From Tunicatimonas sp964551335 (GTDB lineage Bacteria; Bacteroidota; Bacteroidia; Cytophagales; Cyclobacteriaceae), in the NCBI GenBank assembly GCA_964551335.1, contig CAZKCO010000034.1, positions 11,084-75,083 on the forward strand: a stretch of DNA of 64,000 bases. Direction: 5' to 3'. The position numbers and the translations under genes were made by a program. The stretch's first letter is position 1. Each line of letters starts with the position of its first letter. Positions 35,801 to 44,144 of this stretch are shown one piece after another. The notes under the pieces were generated by a model, which saw nothing but the letters and a program-made list of their open reading frames with translations, was not told the origin of the DNA and did not search any database.

Positions 35801-35950
35801 AAGAATCTGATTACGCTTTGGGATCGCCCCGAGTATAATTTTGTGAATGACCCTGAATTGGGTCGGGAAGGCTCCGGTTTTGGTAAGTTCAATCTGACTA
35901 CCACCCCCCAAACCACCACCATTTTGTTCGGGGTCAACCTCAGCCTTTAA
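32867..35950 (+). CDS. SusC/RagA-type TonB-linked outer-membrane transporter
   Basis: The 1027 residues comprise a signal (to about LVLAQ), a carboxypeptidase-D-like domain (NTVSGTVTD, GTVTDIDGNYSFSVP), a TonB-box-like VVVIGYGTQ, the plug with DPLYVVDGQ and the SusC signature SAIYGARAANGVVLITTKRG, and a large barrel ending in a FGVNLSL-type strand. It takes up oligosaccharides as a complex with the SusD protein encoded 38 bp downstream. The ligand is not predictable. Expression probably depends on the AraC element upstream. Confidence 0.96.
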   Translation: MKHSYLRRQTSHVVYSILLLLLPGLVLAQNTVSGTVTDDEANEPLPGVNVVVKGTTTGTVTDIDGNYSFSVPEGAETLVFSSVGYTSLEVGINNRGTINVALSSDVQSLSEVVVIGYGTQERRDLTGAVSSVSSEEINQLPNVNIAQALQGRAPGVVVTENSGRPGAAATVQIRGVGTVGNSDPLYVVDGQILNGANGLESLNPNDIESMEILKDASASAIYGARAANGVVLITTKRGKAGETRLSYNGYYGMQSFNDRLEFMNGQEFVQDAIDRANAQGERSVWEDEGDPAQFGEGVNYWDKLWRTGYITDHTLSLSGGNENSQFLVSFGYLDNQGVMIGQSFERYSLRLNSDHQLNDWLKIGQSLQMTRANEEAIGGTGGFNSVFEAGWRMKPTIAPERFPDGSWNGPTRPGEPFNFSTFSPNQFVEEWDNQQKQWSALGNIYAEIELVEGLTFRSTVSGFFGYNDQTDWRPQLVNAGGAGNATILSRGTNTTTNWQWDNILTYTKSFGAHNLSALAGYTAQENRFENLNASINDFLDESVVVINGGNPETLTGSGGITDWSLNSIIGRLTYDYDSKYLLQANIRADGSSRFGEGNRWGYFPSFSAGWRLSEESFFSVPFISDLKLRGSWGQLGNDQIGLYAFAAAVNLSQRYTFGESQNILPGAAPLQLANSDIKWEETTQVDVGVDMGMFENSVLLTLDYFVKTTDDMLLQVPIPLSSGYSQAPFVNAGSVENRGWEMALTYRDYDGSFTWDATLNLSSVQNEVTALGQGERIITGANNGDQVADVGTEVFAFFGYVADGLYQNQSELDAVNALNPEREYDPGAVPGAVRFKDINGDGLITDEDRTIIGSPYPDLSYGLNFSAQYANFDLSLFLQGTLGNELLIANNDNFAIQPGGLLRYNLDRWDGDGSTNDPVLWGVGGFQNASGGRDGRAADYMVFDGSYMRVKNLQLGYTIPASLTDRIGISRLRFYVSSKNLITLWDRPEYNFVNDPELGREGSGFGKFNLTTTPQTTTILFGVNLSL

Positions 35951-35988
35951 ATGTCAAAGAACAGCAAGCTCAGTAATACTTAATAACT

Positions 35989-37443
35989 ATGAAAAAATTA
36001 CTAATTATACTTCTGATCGTCCCGGTTTCGCTAGTAACGTATATTTCCTGCAATGATAGCTTTCTGGAAAGAGCGCCGCTGAACGAAGCCTCCGACGTCA
36101 CCTTCTATCAAACCGAAAGTGATGCTATTGCGGCCACTAACGCTATTTACGATGTAATGCAGTACGACCGGCTGTGGAAATTTGAAATCAGTGTGATCGG
36201 GAATCGTTATAATGACGATCTCGGAATCATTCCCCGCCCCACCCAATTCCCCTCTAGTTATCAGGCTACCAATGGTCGTCTCTTGAGTATGTGGGAGAAC
36301 TTGTACATTGGTATCAATCGAGCCAATATCGTATTGGAACGGGTTCCCTCCATAGAAATGGACGAAGACCTAAAGACCCGTTTGCTGGGCGAGGCTAAGT
36401 TTCTGCGCGGGTTCTATTACTTTACCTTAGCTACGTTCTTCGAAGATGTCCCAATCCGGCTCGAGCCCACTAGCCTGGAAAATCTGGAGATGGCTAAGTC
36501 ACCCAAATCGGAAGTGCTGGACCTAGTACGGCAAGACCTAAGCGAAGCAGCCCAGGTGCTACCCGAGCGCTCGGCGCAGGATCCGGCCGATTTAGGACGG
36601 GCTACCAAAGGGGCGGCTAACGCCATGCTGGGCAAGGTGGAATTGTACCAGGATAATTTTGCCGAAGCTGCTCAACTCTTCGAGACGGTGATCTCGTCTG
36701 GGGAGTATATGCTGGATGAGGAATACGCCCCACAATTTTTAGCCGGGGGAGACAACACTCCTGAGTCAGTTTTTGAGGTACAGCACGCCGTGGGCGGCGG
36801 AGGTTGGGCCAACTCCAACGAAGGTAGCTGGATGAGCGGGTGGAACGCCAGTACCCAGCCCGATGCCATTAACTTCGGCTTTGGGGGTGGGTTTCAGCCG
36901 AATGAAGAATTTGTCAATGCCTTTGAAGAAGGTGACGTACGCGAAGATTTTATCATCGTGGAGGATGGAGGCGACTTCTTTGGTGTTCCCTACGACGCTA
37001 GCCGGGGAGCGACTCCGTACGGGCTAAGAAAGTACGTATTCCAAAAGCAACTAGAGCAGCAAGCCGCCGACTCAGAAATCAACTTTCATATTATCCGCTA
37101 CGCCGATGTGCTACTGATGTACGCCGAAACCCTCAATGAGGTGAATGGCGGACCAACCGCTGAAGCTTATGAGGCAATAAACGCCGTACGGAACCGGGCG
37201 GGATTAGCTGATCTGCCCGCGGGCTTATCGCAGCAAGAGTTCTTCGACGCTATCGTACAAGAACGGCGCATAGAATTGTTCTTAGAAGCTCATCGTACCT
37301 GGGACTTGATTCGTTGGGGAATAGCTCCGGAAGTACTAGGAGAAACCAACGGTTTTGTAGAAGGTCGGCACGAGCGTCTACCCATCCCCCAAACCGAACT
37401 GGATACCAATCCGCTCATGGAGCAGCATCCGGCGTACCAGTAG
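35989..37443 (+). CDS. SusD/RagB-type glycan-binding lipoprotein
   Basis: A lipoprotein (YISC, Cys21) of 484 residues. The SusD fold is evident from FLERAPLNEASDVTFYQTE, the TPR-like helices (EAKFLRGFYYFTLATFF, KGAANAMLGKVELYQDNFAE) and the C-terminal ERRIELFLEAHRTWDLIRWG. It caps the SusC transporter at the cell surface and binds glycan. An efficient terminator follows, so SusC and SusD form the end of a transcription unit. Confidence 0.95.
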   Translation: MKKLLIILLIVPVSLVTYISCNDSFLERAPLNEASDVTFYQTESDAIAATNAIYDVMQYDRLWKFEISVIGNRYNDDLGIIPRPTQFPSSYQATNGRLLSMWENLYIGINRANIVLERVPSIEMDEDLKTRLLGEAKFLRGFYYFTLATFFEDVPIRLEPTSLENLEMAKSPKSEVLDLVRQDLSEAAQVLPERSAQDPADLGRATKGAANAMLGKVELYQDNFAEAAQLFETVISSGEYMLDEEYAPQFLAGGDNTPESVFEVQHAVGGGGWANSNEGSWMSGWNASTQPDAINFGFGGGFQPNEEFVNAFEEGDVREDFIIVEDGGDFFGVPYDASRGATPYGLRKYVFQKQLEQQAADSEINFHIIRYADVLLMYAETLNEVNGGPTAEAYEAINAVRNRAGLADLPAGLSQQEFFDAIVQERRIELFLEAHRTWDLIRWGIAPEVLGETNGFVEGRHERLPIPQTELDTNPLMEQHPAYQ

Positions 37444-37465
37444 ATTGAGTTTTTTCTATTTTGAT

Positions 37466-37499
37466 AACATTGTCTTGCCTCGGCAAGGCAATGTTTTTT
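37466..37499 (+). terminator. Terminator after susD
   Basis: AACATTG-T-CTTGCC pairs with GGCAAG-G-CAATGTT, with a G-U in the stem and a two-base loop, followed by six T residues. It lies 23 bases after the SusD stop. Confidence 0.85.
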
Positions 37500-37512
37500 A
37501 TTTACTTGATTT

Positions 37513-39696
37513 ATGTTCCCGCGGAATATTTGGATACCCTCTGCTTTGGCTTTCTTATTCGTTAGCGTAGCAACCTCTTCTATTGGCCAATCCACTCAAT
37601 TTTTTATTGCTCCCACCGGTAGCGATGAAGCCTACGGAGGTCAATCAGCTCCTTTTGCCTCATTAGAACAGGGTCGAGATGCAGTTAGGCAAGTAAAGCA
37701 TCGGCAAGGGCACTTAGTTGATACTACGATTGTGTGGCTCAGGGAAGGTATTTACCCAATAGACAGCTCTTTCGTAGCCGATGAGCGAGACGCTGGCTTA
37801 CCCGGCGCACCGGTAGTATACAGCGCCTATCCGGGCGAGAAAGTGATTTTACGAGGAGGAACCGAGGTTCCTCCTTCGGCCTTTCAACCGGTACAGAACC
37901 CATCAATACTGGAGCGTATGACCAAGGCTGCCCGCTCCCATGTATTACAGGCTGATTTGAAGGCCCTCGGTATCACTGATTTTGGAATGATCTTCAGTCG
38001 GGGCATGAATATCCCGATTAAGCCCTACCCGATGGAGTTGTTTTATAACGAAACACTCATGACAGTAGCCCGATGGCCTAATGATGGTTATGTAGAATAT
38101 GACGAAGTAACCGAAGTGGGTTCTATTCCGCGCTACCGCAATATGACAATTGCTCCCGGTGGGGTACCCGTTGACCCCAATAATCCTCCTCCCGAGTATG
38201 CTCCCTACCTCAATGACACATCCAACCAACCTGGCTCTTTTCTTTACCTGGGCGAACGCCCGGCCCGATGGACTGAGGCTAAAGACCTATGGATGTTTGG
38301 CTACTGGAATAAGCGATGGGCTAGTCAGACACTTAAGGTTGCTAACATCAATATTGAAGAGAAAGAAATTACATTTGAGCAACCGCACCATTACGGGTTA
38401 AAGGATAAGGGAGTATACTATGCGTTTAATCTGTTAGAGGAAATTGATCAACCGGGAGAGTATTATATTGACCGCGAGACTGGTATCCTCTATTTCTGGC
38501 CTCCTTCGGATATTCAACGGGGACAAGCAGTAGTCTCTCTAATTGATGAGCCTATCATCCACCTCAGAAATACCTCTAATGTGATATTTCGCGATATGGT
38601 GCTGGAAGTATCCAGAGGTGATGGTATTGTGATCGAAGGCGGAGCCCATAATCTGATAGACGGTTGTACCGTACGTAACATTGGGTTGACCGGAATAAAG
38701 ATCACCGGCAATGCCTCAGCCCGAAATTTTGATGGTCAGGCTTACGAACAATCGGAGAGACCAGCTTTCCAACCGAGCCGCAATAATGGTGTGGTCAATT
38801 GTGAATTATATAGGATTCGCGAAGGCGGAATTAATCTTCAGGGCGGAAATCGCAAACACCTGATTCCGGGCGGTAACTACGCCCTAAACAATCACCTCCA
38901 CGATGAGGCTGATATTCAACTATCGGGTTGCGGCAATCGGGTAGCCCATAATTTGATTCACGATAACCCCTTCGGCGGGATCAAATACAGTGGCAATAAT
39001 CAGTTGATCGAGTACAATGAATTGGATAATTGCCTGACCGATGCTGATGACTGGGGCGCTATTTATACCGGACGCAATCCCTCAGGGCAAGGTAATATCG
39101 TGCGGTTCAATTACATCCATCATAATGTAGGAGCTGTAGAAACTGGAACGGGATCTAATGGAATTTATTTAGACGATGGCACTAGTGGACAAATTATTTA
39201 TGGCAACGTGATCTATAAAACCGGTCGTCCGGCCAGAGCTAAAATGGGTGGGGTATTCGTACACGGCGGAAAAGATAACCTGATTATCAATAATGTTTTC
39301 GTGGACTGCGAATTAGCTATTGGTTTCACGCCCTGGAGCCAGGATCGCTGGGATAAGTTTCTGGTGACGGCCGATATGAAAACTCGCCTTTACGAGGAAG
39401 TAGACGTTAATACCCCTCTCTATCGGGCACGCTACCCATTGTTAAATCGCTTGTCGGAAGGAGCCGGTATAAATAAAATACTTAATAATCTGGTGGTAAA
39501 TTGTGAGGAATTTGTGGCTCAAAAAGAGGGGCAAGAGGTCAATCATATCCTGAGCAATAACTTAGTGACCAGCCAAGACCCTGGTTTTGCCGATTGGAAA
39601 GAGGAAAATTTTCAGCTACCCGTTAAGGCCAGGGTGTTTGAGGAAATTCCGAATTTTCAGTACATTCCTTTTGACAAGATTGGGCGGTATCCCTGA
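37513..39696 (+). CDS. Right-handed beta-helix protein (possible glycosidase or lyase)
   Basis: A 727-residue protein with a Sec signal (to about IGQ). Near the N-terminus it has FFIAPTGSDEAYGGQSAPFA and DTTIVWLREGIYPID, the usual cap of parallel beta-helix enzymes. It then shows coils such as NVIFRDMVLEV, HNLIDGCTVRNIGLTG, NRVAHNLIHDNPFGGIKYSG and GQIIYGNVIYKTG. The layout recalls GH141-like and PL-type proteins of polysaccharide loci. No catalytic residues can be named with confidence. It begins 13 bases after a strong terminator, so it needs its own start or read-through. Confidence 0.75.
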   Translation: MFPRNIWIPSALAFLFVSVATSSIGQSTQFFIAPTGSDEAYGGQSAPFASLEQGRDAVRQVKHRQGHLVDTTIVWLREGIYPIDSSFVADERDAGLPGAPVVYSAYPGEKVILRGGTEVPPSAFQPVQNPSILERMTKAARSHVLQADLKALGITDFGMIFSRGMNIPIKPYPMELFYNETLMTVARWPNDGYVEYDEVTEVGSIPRYRNMTIAPGGVPVDPNNPPPEYAPYLNDTSNQPGSFLYLGERPARWTEAKDLWMFGYWNKRWASQTLKVANINIEEKEITFEQPHHYGLKDKGVYYAFNLLEEIDQPGEYYIDRETGILYFWPPSDIQRGQAVVSLIDEPIIHLRNTSNVIFRDMVLEVSRGDGIVIEGGAHNLIDGCTVRNIGLTGIKITGNASARNFDGQAYEQSERPAFQPSRNNGVVNCELYRIREGGINLQGGNRKHLIPGGNYALNNHLHDEADIQLSGCGNRVAHNLIHDNPFGGIKYSGNNQLIEYNELDNCLTDADDWGAIYTGRNPSGQGNIVRFNYIHHNVGAVETGTGSNGIYLDDGTSGQIIYGNVIYKTGRPARAKMGGVFVHGGKDNLIINNVFVDCELAIGFTPWSQDRWDKFLVTADMKTRLYEEVDVNTPLYRARYPLLNRLSEGAGINKILNNLVVNCEEFVAQKEGQEVNHILSNNLVTSQDPGFADWKEENFQLPVKARVFEEIPNFQYIPFDKIGRYP

Positions 39697-39778
39697 TGCA
39701 CCCAACGGAGAATAGCAAAACACTTTCGTTAAAGAAAATAAGTTTAATGAGGTTGACTATAGGATCTCTCTTTCAGTT

Positions 39779-40927
39779 ATGAGAAACAGCAAAGCACTTC
39801 TGATCGTACTGTTCCTCTGGGTTGCCTCGGCAGCAAAAGCGCAAATTACTGAAGATAGTCTCGGGCAAAAAAGAAGTTTCTACACCACTGTTCGCGACAG
39901 CATATCGTTTGAAATTTTCCAGTTTCCGCGAGATCGTATTCCCCGCATTGACGGAAAAACCGATGACTGGGCTATGGTACCTGATCGCTACATCTACGGT
40001 TCCGACTTACTCAACGATACCGAAGATGGACAGGGAGTACCTGATCCGGCTGATTTGGATGTACGGGTAAAAGTAGGCTGGGTGAAAGGATTATCGCGGC
40101 TGTATTTTCTGTACGAAGCCTACGATGATTTCTGGGATTTTGCGCGCTATAATCCCCAGGGCTACCAGAACGATATCTTTGAAATTGTGGTGGACGGCGA
40201 TCTTTCCGGTGGCCCGTTTATTTACAACCCGCTAGTACCCGAAGCTCGGCAGTGGGGCAACGGAGAAGCTCATATCAGTAATCACTTCTCTTTTAGTGGC
40301 GTTCACGCCCAGAACTACCATATTTATACTCCCCCAGTGCACAATGCCTGGTGCCTGGTGTGGGGTAGCCAGCCCTGGGTAGCCGAGTTTCCCCAGTCTA
40401 ACTACGCCTACGATTACAATTTCTCCCAGGGCGATAGCGGACGGTTGGTGCTGGAATTTTGGGTTACCCCCTACGATTATGCTCCCTACCGGGGAGTAGC
40501 AGATGCAGTTCCTACGGCATTAGAAGAAAACCAGCAAATCGGCCTTTCCTGGTCGGTACTGGACTTTGATGGGGGAAAAAGAAACGGGCACTACAACCTC
40601 GCACACAACGTAAAGATGGTTTACGATGCCTCTTACCTGCCCGCTTTCCGGCTGATGCCGCTGGAAAAGGAGTTCGTTGACGACCTGCGGGCCGAATGGT
40701 CCTTTCAGGTGGTGGATGCCAATCGGCGGCTGGTGGCTTTTCGGGATGAGACCGTAGGAGAAGTAACCCAGTGGAAGTGGGACTTTGGCGACGGTACCAC
40801 CTCCGAAGAGCAGCATCCCGTTCATCAGTACCGTGAGCCGGGGGTGCACTACAATGTCACGTTAGAGGTACTGGGACCGGCTGGGTCTTCCAAACGAACC
40901 CGATTTTGGGAAGTGATGGTACGTTAG
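39779..40927 (+). CDS. Exported CBM9-like/PKD-domain protein
   Basis: A Sec signal (to about AKAQ) is followed by a carbohydrate-binding-type beta-sandwich (about 35-300; IPRIDGKTDDWAMVPDRY, RLYFLYEAYDDFWDF, DIFEIVVDGDLSGG) of the CBM9-like kind. It ends with a PKD domain (about 305-380; QWKWDFGDGTTSEEQHPVHQY). It has no catalytic domain, so it probably binds glycan or cell surface. It leads a co-directional set of five genes continuing with SGNH hydrolases; the next start is 13 bases on. Confidence 0.78.
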   Translation: MRNSKALLIVLFLWVASAAKAQITEDSLGQKRSFYTTVRDSISFEIFQFPRDRIPRIDGKTDDWAMVPDRYIYGSDLLNDTEDGQGVPDPADLDVRVKVGWVKGLSRLYFLYEAYDDFWDFARYNPQGYQNDIFEIVVDGDLSGGPFIYNPLVPEARQWGNGEAHISNHFSFSGVHAQNYHIYTPPVHNAWCLVWGSQPWVAEFPQSNYAYDYNFSQGDSGRLVLEFWVTPYDYAPYRGVADAVPTALEENQQIGLSWSVLDFDGGKRNGHYNLAHNVKMVYDASYLPAFRLMPLEKEFVDDLRAEWSFQVVDANRRLVAFRDETVGEVTQWKWDFGDGTTSEEQHPVHQYREPGVHYNVTLEVLGPAGSSKRTRFWEVMVR

Positions 40928-40940
40928 TTAAATTCTGCTC

Positions 40941-42629
40941 ATGCATCAGCCATTAACCCGCTCCAAGAAAATCATCTTCACGCTGCTAACCACGCTGTTG
41001 GTATTGGTAGTGCTGGAGTTGGGCGCCCGGGTTACGGAGGCAGTGGTGGAACGGCTGGGCAACGGGCGGGAAGCTTCGCCCTTTGTCTCCTACCAAAATA
41101 TGCGCGACGTATTTACGGTTAACAACCTCGGGGGCATTGATTACTACGTTCGTACGGACTACCATCCGTATATTTTATCCGACCTGCGCTTTCGGGCCGT
41201 AAAGCCCGGAAATACCTTCCGGGTTTTTTGTTTGGGTGGTTCGGCAGCTCTGGGATGGCCTCATCTCCCGGCTCAGAGCTATCCAGCCTTTCTGGCAAAA
41301 AAGCTACAACTATTATACCCGGATAAAGAGTTTGAAATAATTAACGTAGCAGCCTCAACCTACGCCAGTTACCGGGTGAAAACGATCTTCGACGAGATCA
41401 TCCACTACCAGCCCGACCTGATTTTGCTCTACACCGGCAACAATGAATTTCTCGAGCGAATTCTTTACCAACCCACACTGGAAGCGCCCTGGAGCTACTC
41501 CGCGCTGGCGCGTACCGTACACCAAGGCTACCAGCACTTCGGCCCGGATAAACAGATAATTGACCTAGAAAACTACCGCCCTACCTTTCTGATTGACGTG
41601 GCTTTGGGCAATACTTCCGCCCTGAAAGTATCGGAAGAGCAATTCCACCAAGTAGTTGATCATTATCGTTACAATCTGACCGAGATGATAAACTCCGCTC
41701 AACAAAATTCTGTACCCATCATGCTGCTGACGGTGCCGGTCAATGTGCGGGACTGGAGTCCGCACGCTTCGGTGCACCGGGCCGAACTGGATAGTGCCGG
41801 GCAACAGCAGTGGCAGCATCGGTTTGCTCCGGGCTTTAGGGCGTTCCACAATCAGCGGTACGAGGCGGCTCTCCTTCATTTTCAGTCAGCACTAGACATT
41901 GACGATACTCACGCCGAACTACAGTACCTCACCGGCAAATCTTACGAACATTTGTCGAAGCCGGCACTAAGCCGTACTCATCTCCTGAGCAGCCTGGAAG
42001 CCGATGCGTATCCCTTCCGGGCGCTACCCCAGTTCAATCATCTTTTGCGTAATCTAAGTCAGGACTATGGAGTGCCGCTGGCGGATATTGAACAGATGCT
42101 GACTAGCAGAGCAGCAATGGGAGTTATTGGAGAAGATTTGTTAGTCGATCACGTTCACCCCACCGTGGCGAGTAATCAACTAATCGCCGACGAAGTACTG
42201 AGTACGCTTTGGCAGAAAGAAATTTTACCGGCTAGGGAAGGTATCGATCTTTCATCGGTCCGGCTACCGGTTCCACCGCAGGCGGAAGCCACGTTGCCCC
42301 TGATGCAACATCTTTTTCTCATCTACCGGGTGCTGCTACAGTTCGATAAAATGGATAATTTGTACCAACGCTGCACCGAACTGCCCGACTACGAAAAAAA
42401 TACTTTTCAGTACCGGGAGTTTATGATGCAGTTTGATCGTTACCTGGAGGTAATGCGCCCTTATCAACAGCTACTAATTGCCCAGAAAACCGGGCAGGTG
42501 GAAGAAGAATTTGGCCCGGAGGAAATAGCAACCATCGTTGAGGACTACGTAAGTTTGAGCAAGCAAAGCTTAGCCGTGAATATGAGCGAAGCCGAAGTGC
42601 GGGCGTTCGTTCCCGTCGAGAAAAGATAA
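40941..42629 (+). CDS. Membrane-anchored SGNH hydrolase with TPR-like segment
   Basis: One N-terminal membrane helix (about 10-29) anchors a 562-residue protein. SGNH blocks are visible: FRVFCLGGSAALGWP (Ser101, with GGS in place of GDS), LLYTGNNEFLE (Asn167-Asn168), and DHVHPTVASNQL carrying the catalytic Asp/His pair. Between them lies a TPR-like region (FHNQRYEAALLHFQSALDI). SGNH enzymes remove or transfer acyl groups, often acetyl from glycans. It is co-directional with a second SGNH protein, and the FG-GAP gene begins within seven bases. Confidence 0.78.
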   Translation: MHQPLTRSKKIIFTLLTTLLVLVVLELGARVTEAVVERLGNGREASPFVSYQNMRDVFTVNNLGGIDYYVRTDYHPYILSDLRFRAVKPGNTFRVFCLGGSAALGWPHLPAQSYPAFLAKKLQLLYPDKEFEIINVAASTYASYRVKTIFDEIIHYQPDLILLYTGNNEFLERILYQPTLEAPWSYSALARTVHQGYQHFGPDKQIIDLENYRPTFLIDVALGNTSALKVSEEQFHQVVDHYRYNLTEMINSAQQNSVPIMLLTVPVNVRDWSPHASVHRAELDSAGQQQWQHRFAPGFRAFHNQRYEAALLHFQSALDIDDTHAELQYLTGKSYEHLSKPALSRTHLLSSLEADAYPFRALPQFNHLLRNLSQDYGVPLADIEQMLTSRAAMGVIGEDLLVDHVHPTVASNQLIADEVLSTLWQKEILPAREGIDLSSVRLPVPPQAEATLPLMQHLFLIYRVLLQFDKMDNLYQRCTELPDYEKNTFQYREFMMQFDRYLEVMRPYQQLLIAQKTGQVEEEFGPEEIATIVEDYVSLSKQSLAVNMSEAEVRAFVPVEKR

Positions 42630-42635
42630 TTGGAT

Positions 42636-44144
42636 ATGAAAGGGAAACTGATCGGAATCGGACTTATCGTACTGCTGGCGGTGCTGCTTTCGGTGTACTG
42701 GAAGAAGGATAAACCGCTTGATCGCTGGCAGGTACACTTGCCGGCTATCTGCTCGTTTTCATCGCCTCGCCCGGTAGATCTGAACCAGGATGGCGTACTG
42801 GATATTGTGCTGGGGGCCGGGGCCGATGAATTTCAGGGTTCCGATTCGGCGGTGATTGCCCTGGATGGTAAAAACGGTAATATTCTGTGGCGGGTGTCGG
42901 GTCGCGACCAGATGGTAGGTTCTCCGGCTTTTCTAAATATCAATGCGGATGAAGTGCCCGACGTGGTTATTAGCGGGCGAGCCGGGCAACTAATGGCCCT
43001 GGATGGGAAAACCGGTTCCCGGCTATGGAGCTACTATTCAGAAGCAGATTTTGCAAGTTCTCCCGACTCGGTATTCCTGAATTTCTACGGCCCCCAACTC
43101 ATTCCGGATGTTGACGCGGACGGTACGGCTGATCTGCTGGTGTCGAACGGGGGCGATGCTACCATTCCCCATAACGATCCGGATCGCCCGTCCGGTTGGC
43201 TGATGGTGGTAAGCGGTGCTTCCGGCAAGCTGATTGCCCGGGCGGCTATGCCCGACAGCGCCGAAACCTATATGACGCCGGTATGTGCCTCCCTGGAAAA
43301 TAGCGATCAACTAACCATCGTGTTTGGCTCAGGAGGCGAGACTTTCGGAGGCCACCTGTACCGGGTACCGCTCGCTGATTTGCTGGAAAATGACCTGTCG
43401 GGAGCGGTAGAGTTGGCTTCGGGAGAACAGCGGGGGTTTATCGCCCCACCGGTAATTATTGATATTAGCGAGGATGGCATCGCGGACATTGTAGCCAATG
43501 CAGTTGACGGCAGAATGCTGGCCTTTGATGGGGCTACTAATCGCTTGCTGTGGCAGGTGGAGATACCACGGACCGAGGTATACGGATCGTTGGCGATAGG
43601 TAACTTCACCGGAGATGCCACCCCCGACTTTTTTGCCAATATGGGCCGGGGCATCTTTCCGGAAGTGGCTCAGTCCATTCAGATCATGGTTGACGGTAAA
43701 ACGGGTGAAATCAGCTATCTGGATTCACTGGGGTTCTTGCAAATCGGTAGTCCGCTAGCGGCCGATTTAGATGGAGACGGACGAGACGAAGCTATCATGA
43801 GTATCAATTGGTACGATCCGGCTTTGACTCAGGATCACTACTACTCCCTGTACGGTATCACCAATGAGCTACTGGCCTTTGATTTTTCCGAACCGGCAAC
43901 CTACCGGCTACTCGGCACTTTCCGGGGAGTGAATCCGGCGGCTACTCCCTGGATAGGCGACCTTGATAATGATCAGCAGATAGACGTAATTTATACCTAC
44001 ATCACCGATACTGTTCACTATCGCCCCTTCAACGGTATGAAGGTGCTGAGGCAGGAAGTTGACGCTTCCGTGGAGCGAATTAACTGGGGTAGCTACATGG
44101 GCAGTGCTTACGATGGTGTACTTTATCGTCCGAACGATCTGTAG
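42636..44144 (+). CDS. Membrane-anchored FG-GAP/VCBS beta-propeller protein
   Basis: The ATG at 42636 is preferred to a TTG two codons earlier. An N-terminal helix (4-21) anchors a propeller of calcium-binding-type repeats: RPVDLNQDGVLDIVLGAG, NINADEVPDVVISG, IPDVDADGTADLLVSN, AADLDGDGRDEAIMS and IGDLDNDQQIDVIYT. Alternating segments such as VIALDGKNGNILWRVSG look like PQQ-type blades. Total length is 502. It is probably an extracytoplasmic binding or scaffold protein for the flanking SGNH enzymes. The function is not known. Its stop overlaps the next GTG start by one base. Confidence 0.75.
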   Translation: MKGKLIGIGLIVLLAVLLSVYWKKDKPLDRWQVHLPAICSFSSPRPVDLNQDGVLDIVLGAGADEFQGSDSAVIALDGKNGNILWRVSGRDQMVGSPAFLNINADEVPDVVISGRAGQLMALDGKTGSRLWSYYSEADFASSPDSVFLNFYGPQLIPDVDADGTADLLVSNGGDATIPHNDPDRPSGWLMVVSGASGKLIARAAMPDSAETYMTPVCASLENSDQLTIVFGSGGETFGGHLYRVPLADLLENDLSGAVELASGEQRGFIAPPVIIDISEDGIADIVANAVDGRMLAFDGATNRLLWQVEIPRTEVYGSLAIGNFTGDATPDFFANMGRGIFPEVAQSIQIMVDGKTGEISYLDSLGFLQIGSPLAADLDGDGRDEAIMSINWYDPALTQDHYYSLYGITNELLAFDFSEPATYRLLGTFRGVNPAATPWIGDLDNDQQIDVIYTYITDTVHYRPFNGMKVLRQEVDASVERINWGSYMGSAYDGVLYRPNDL

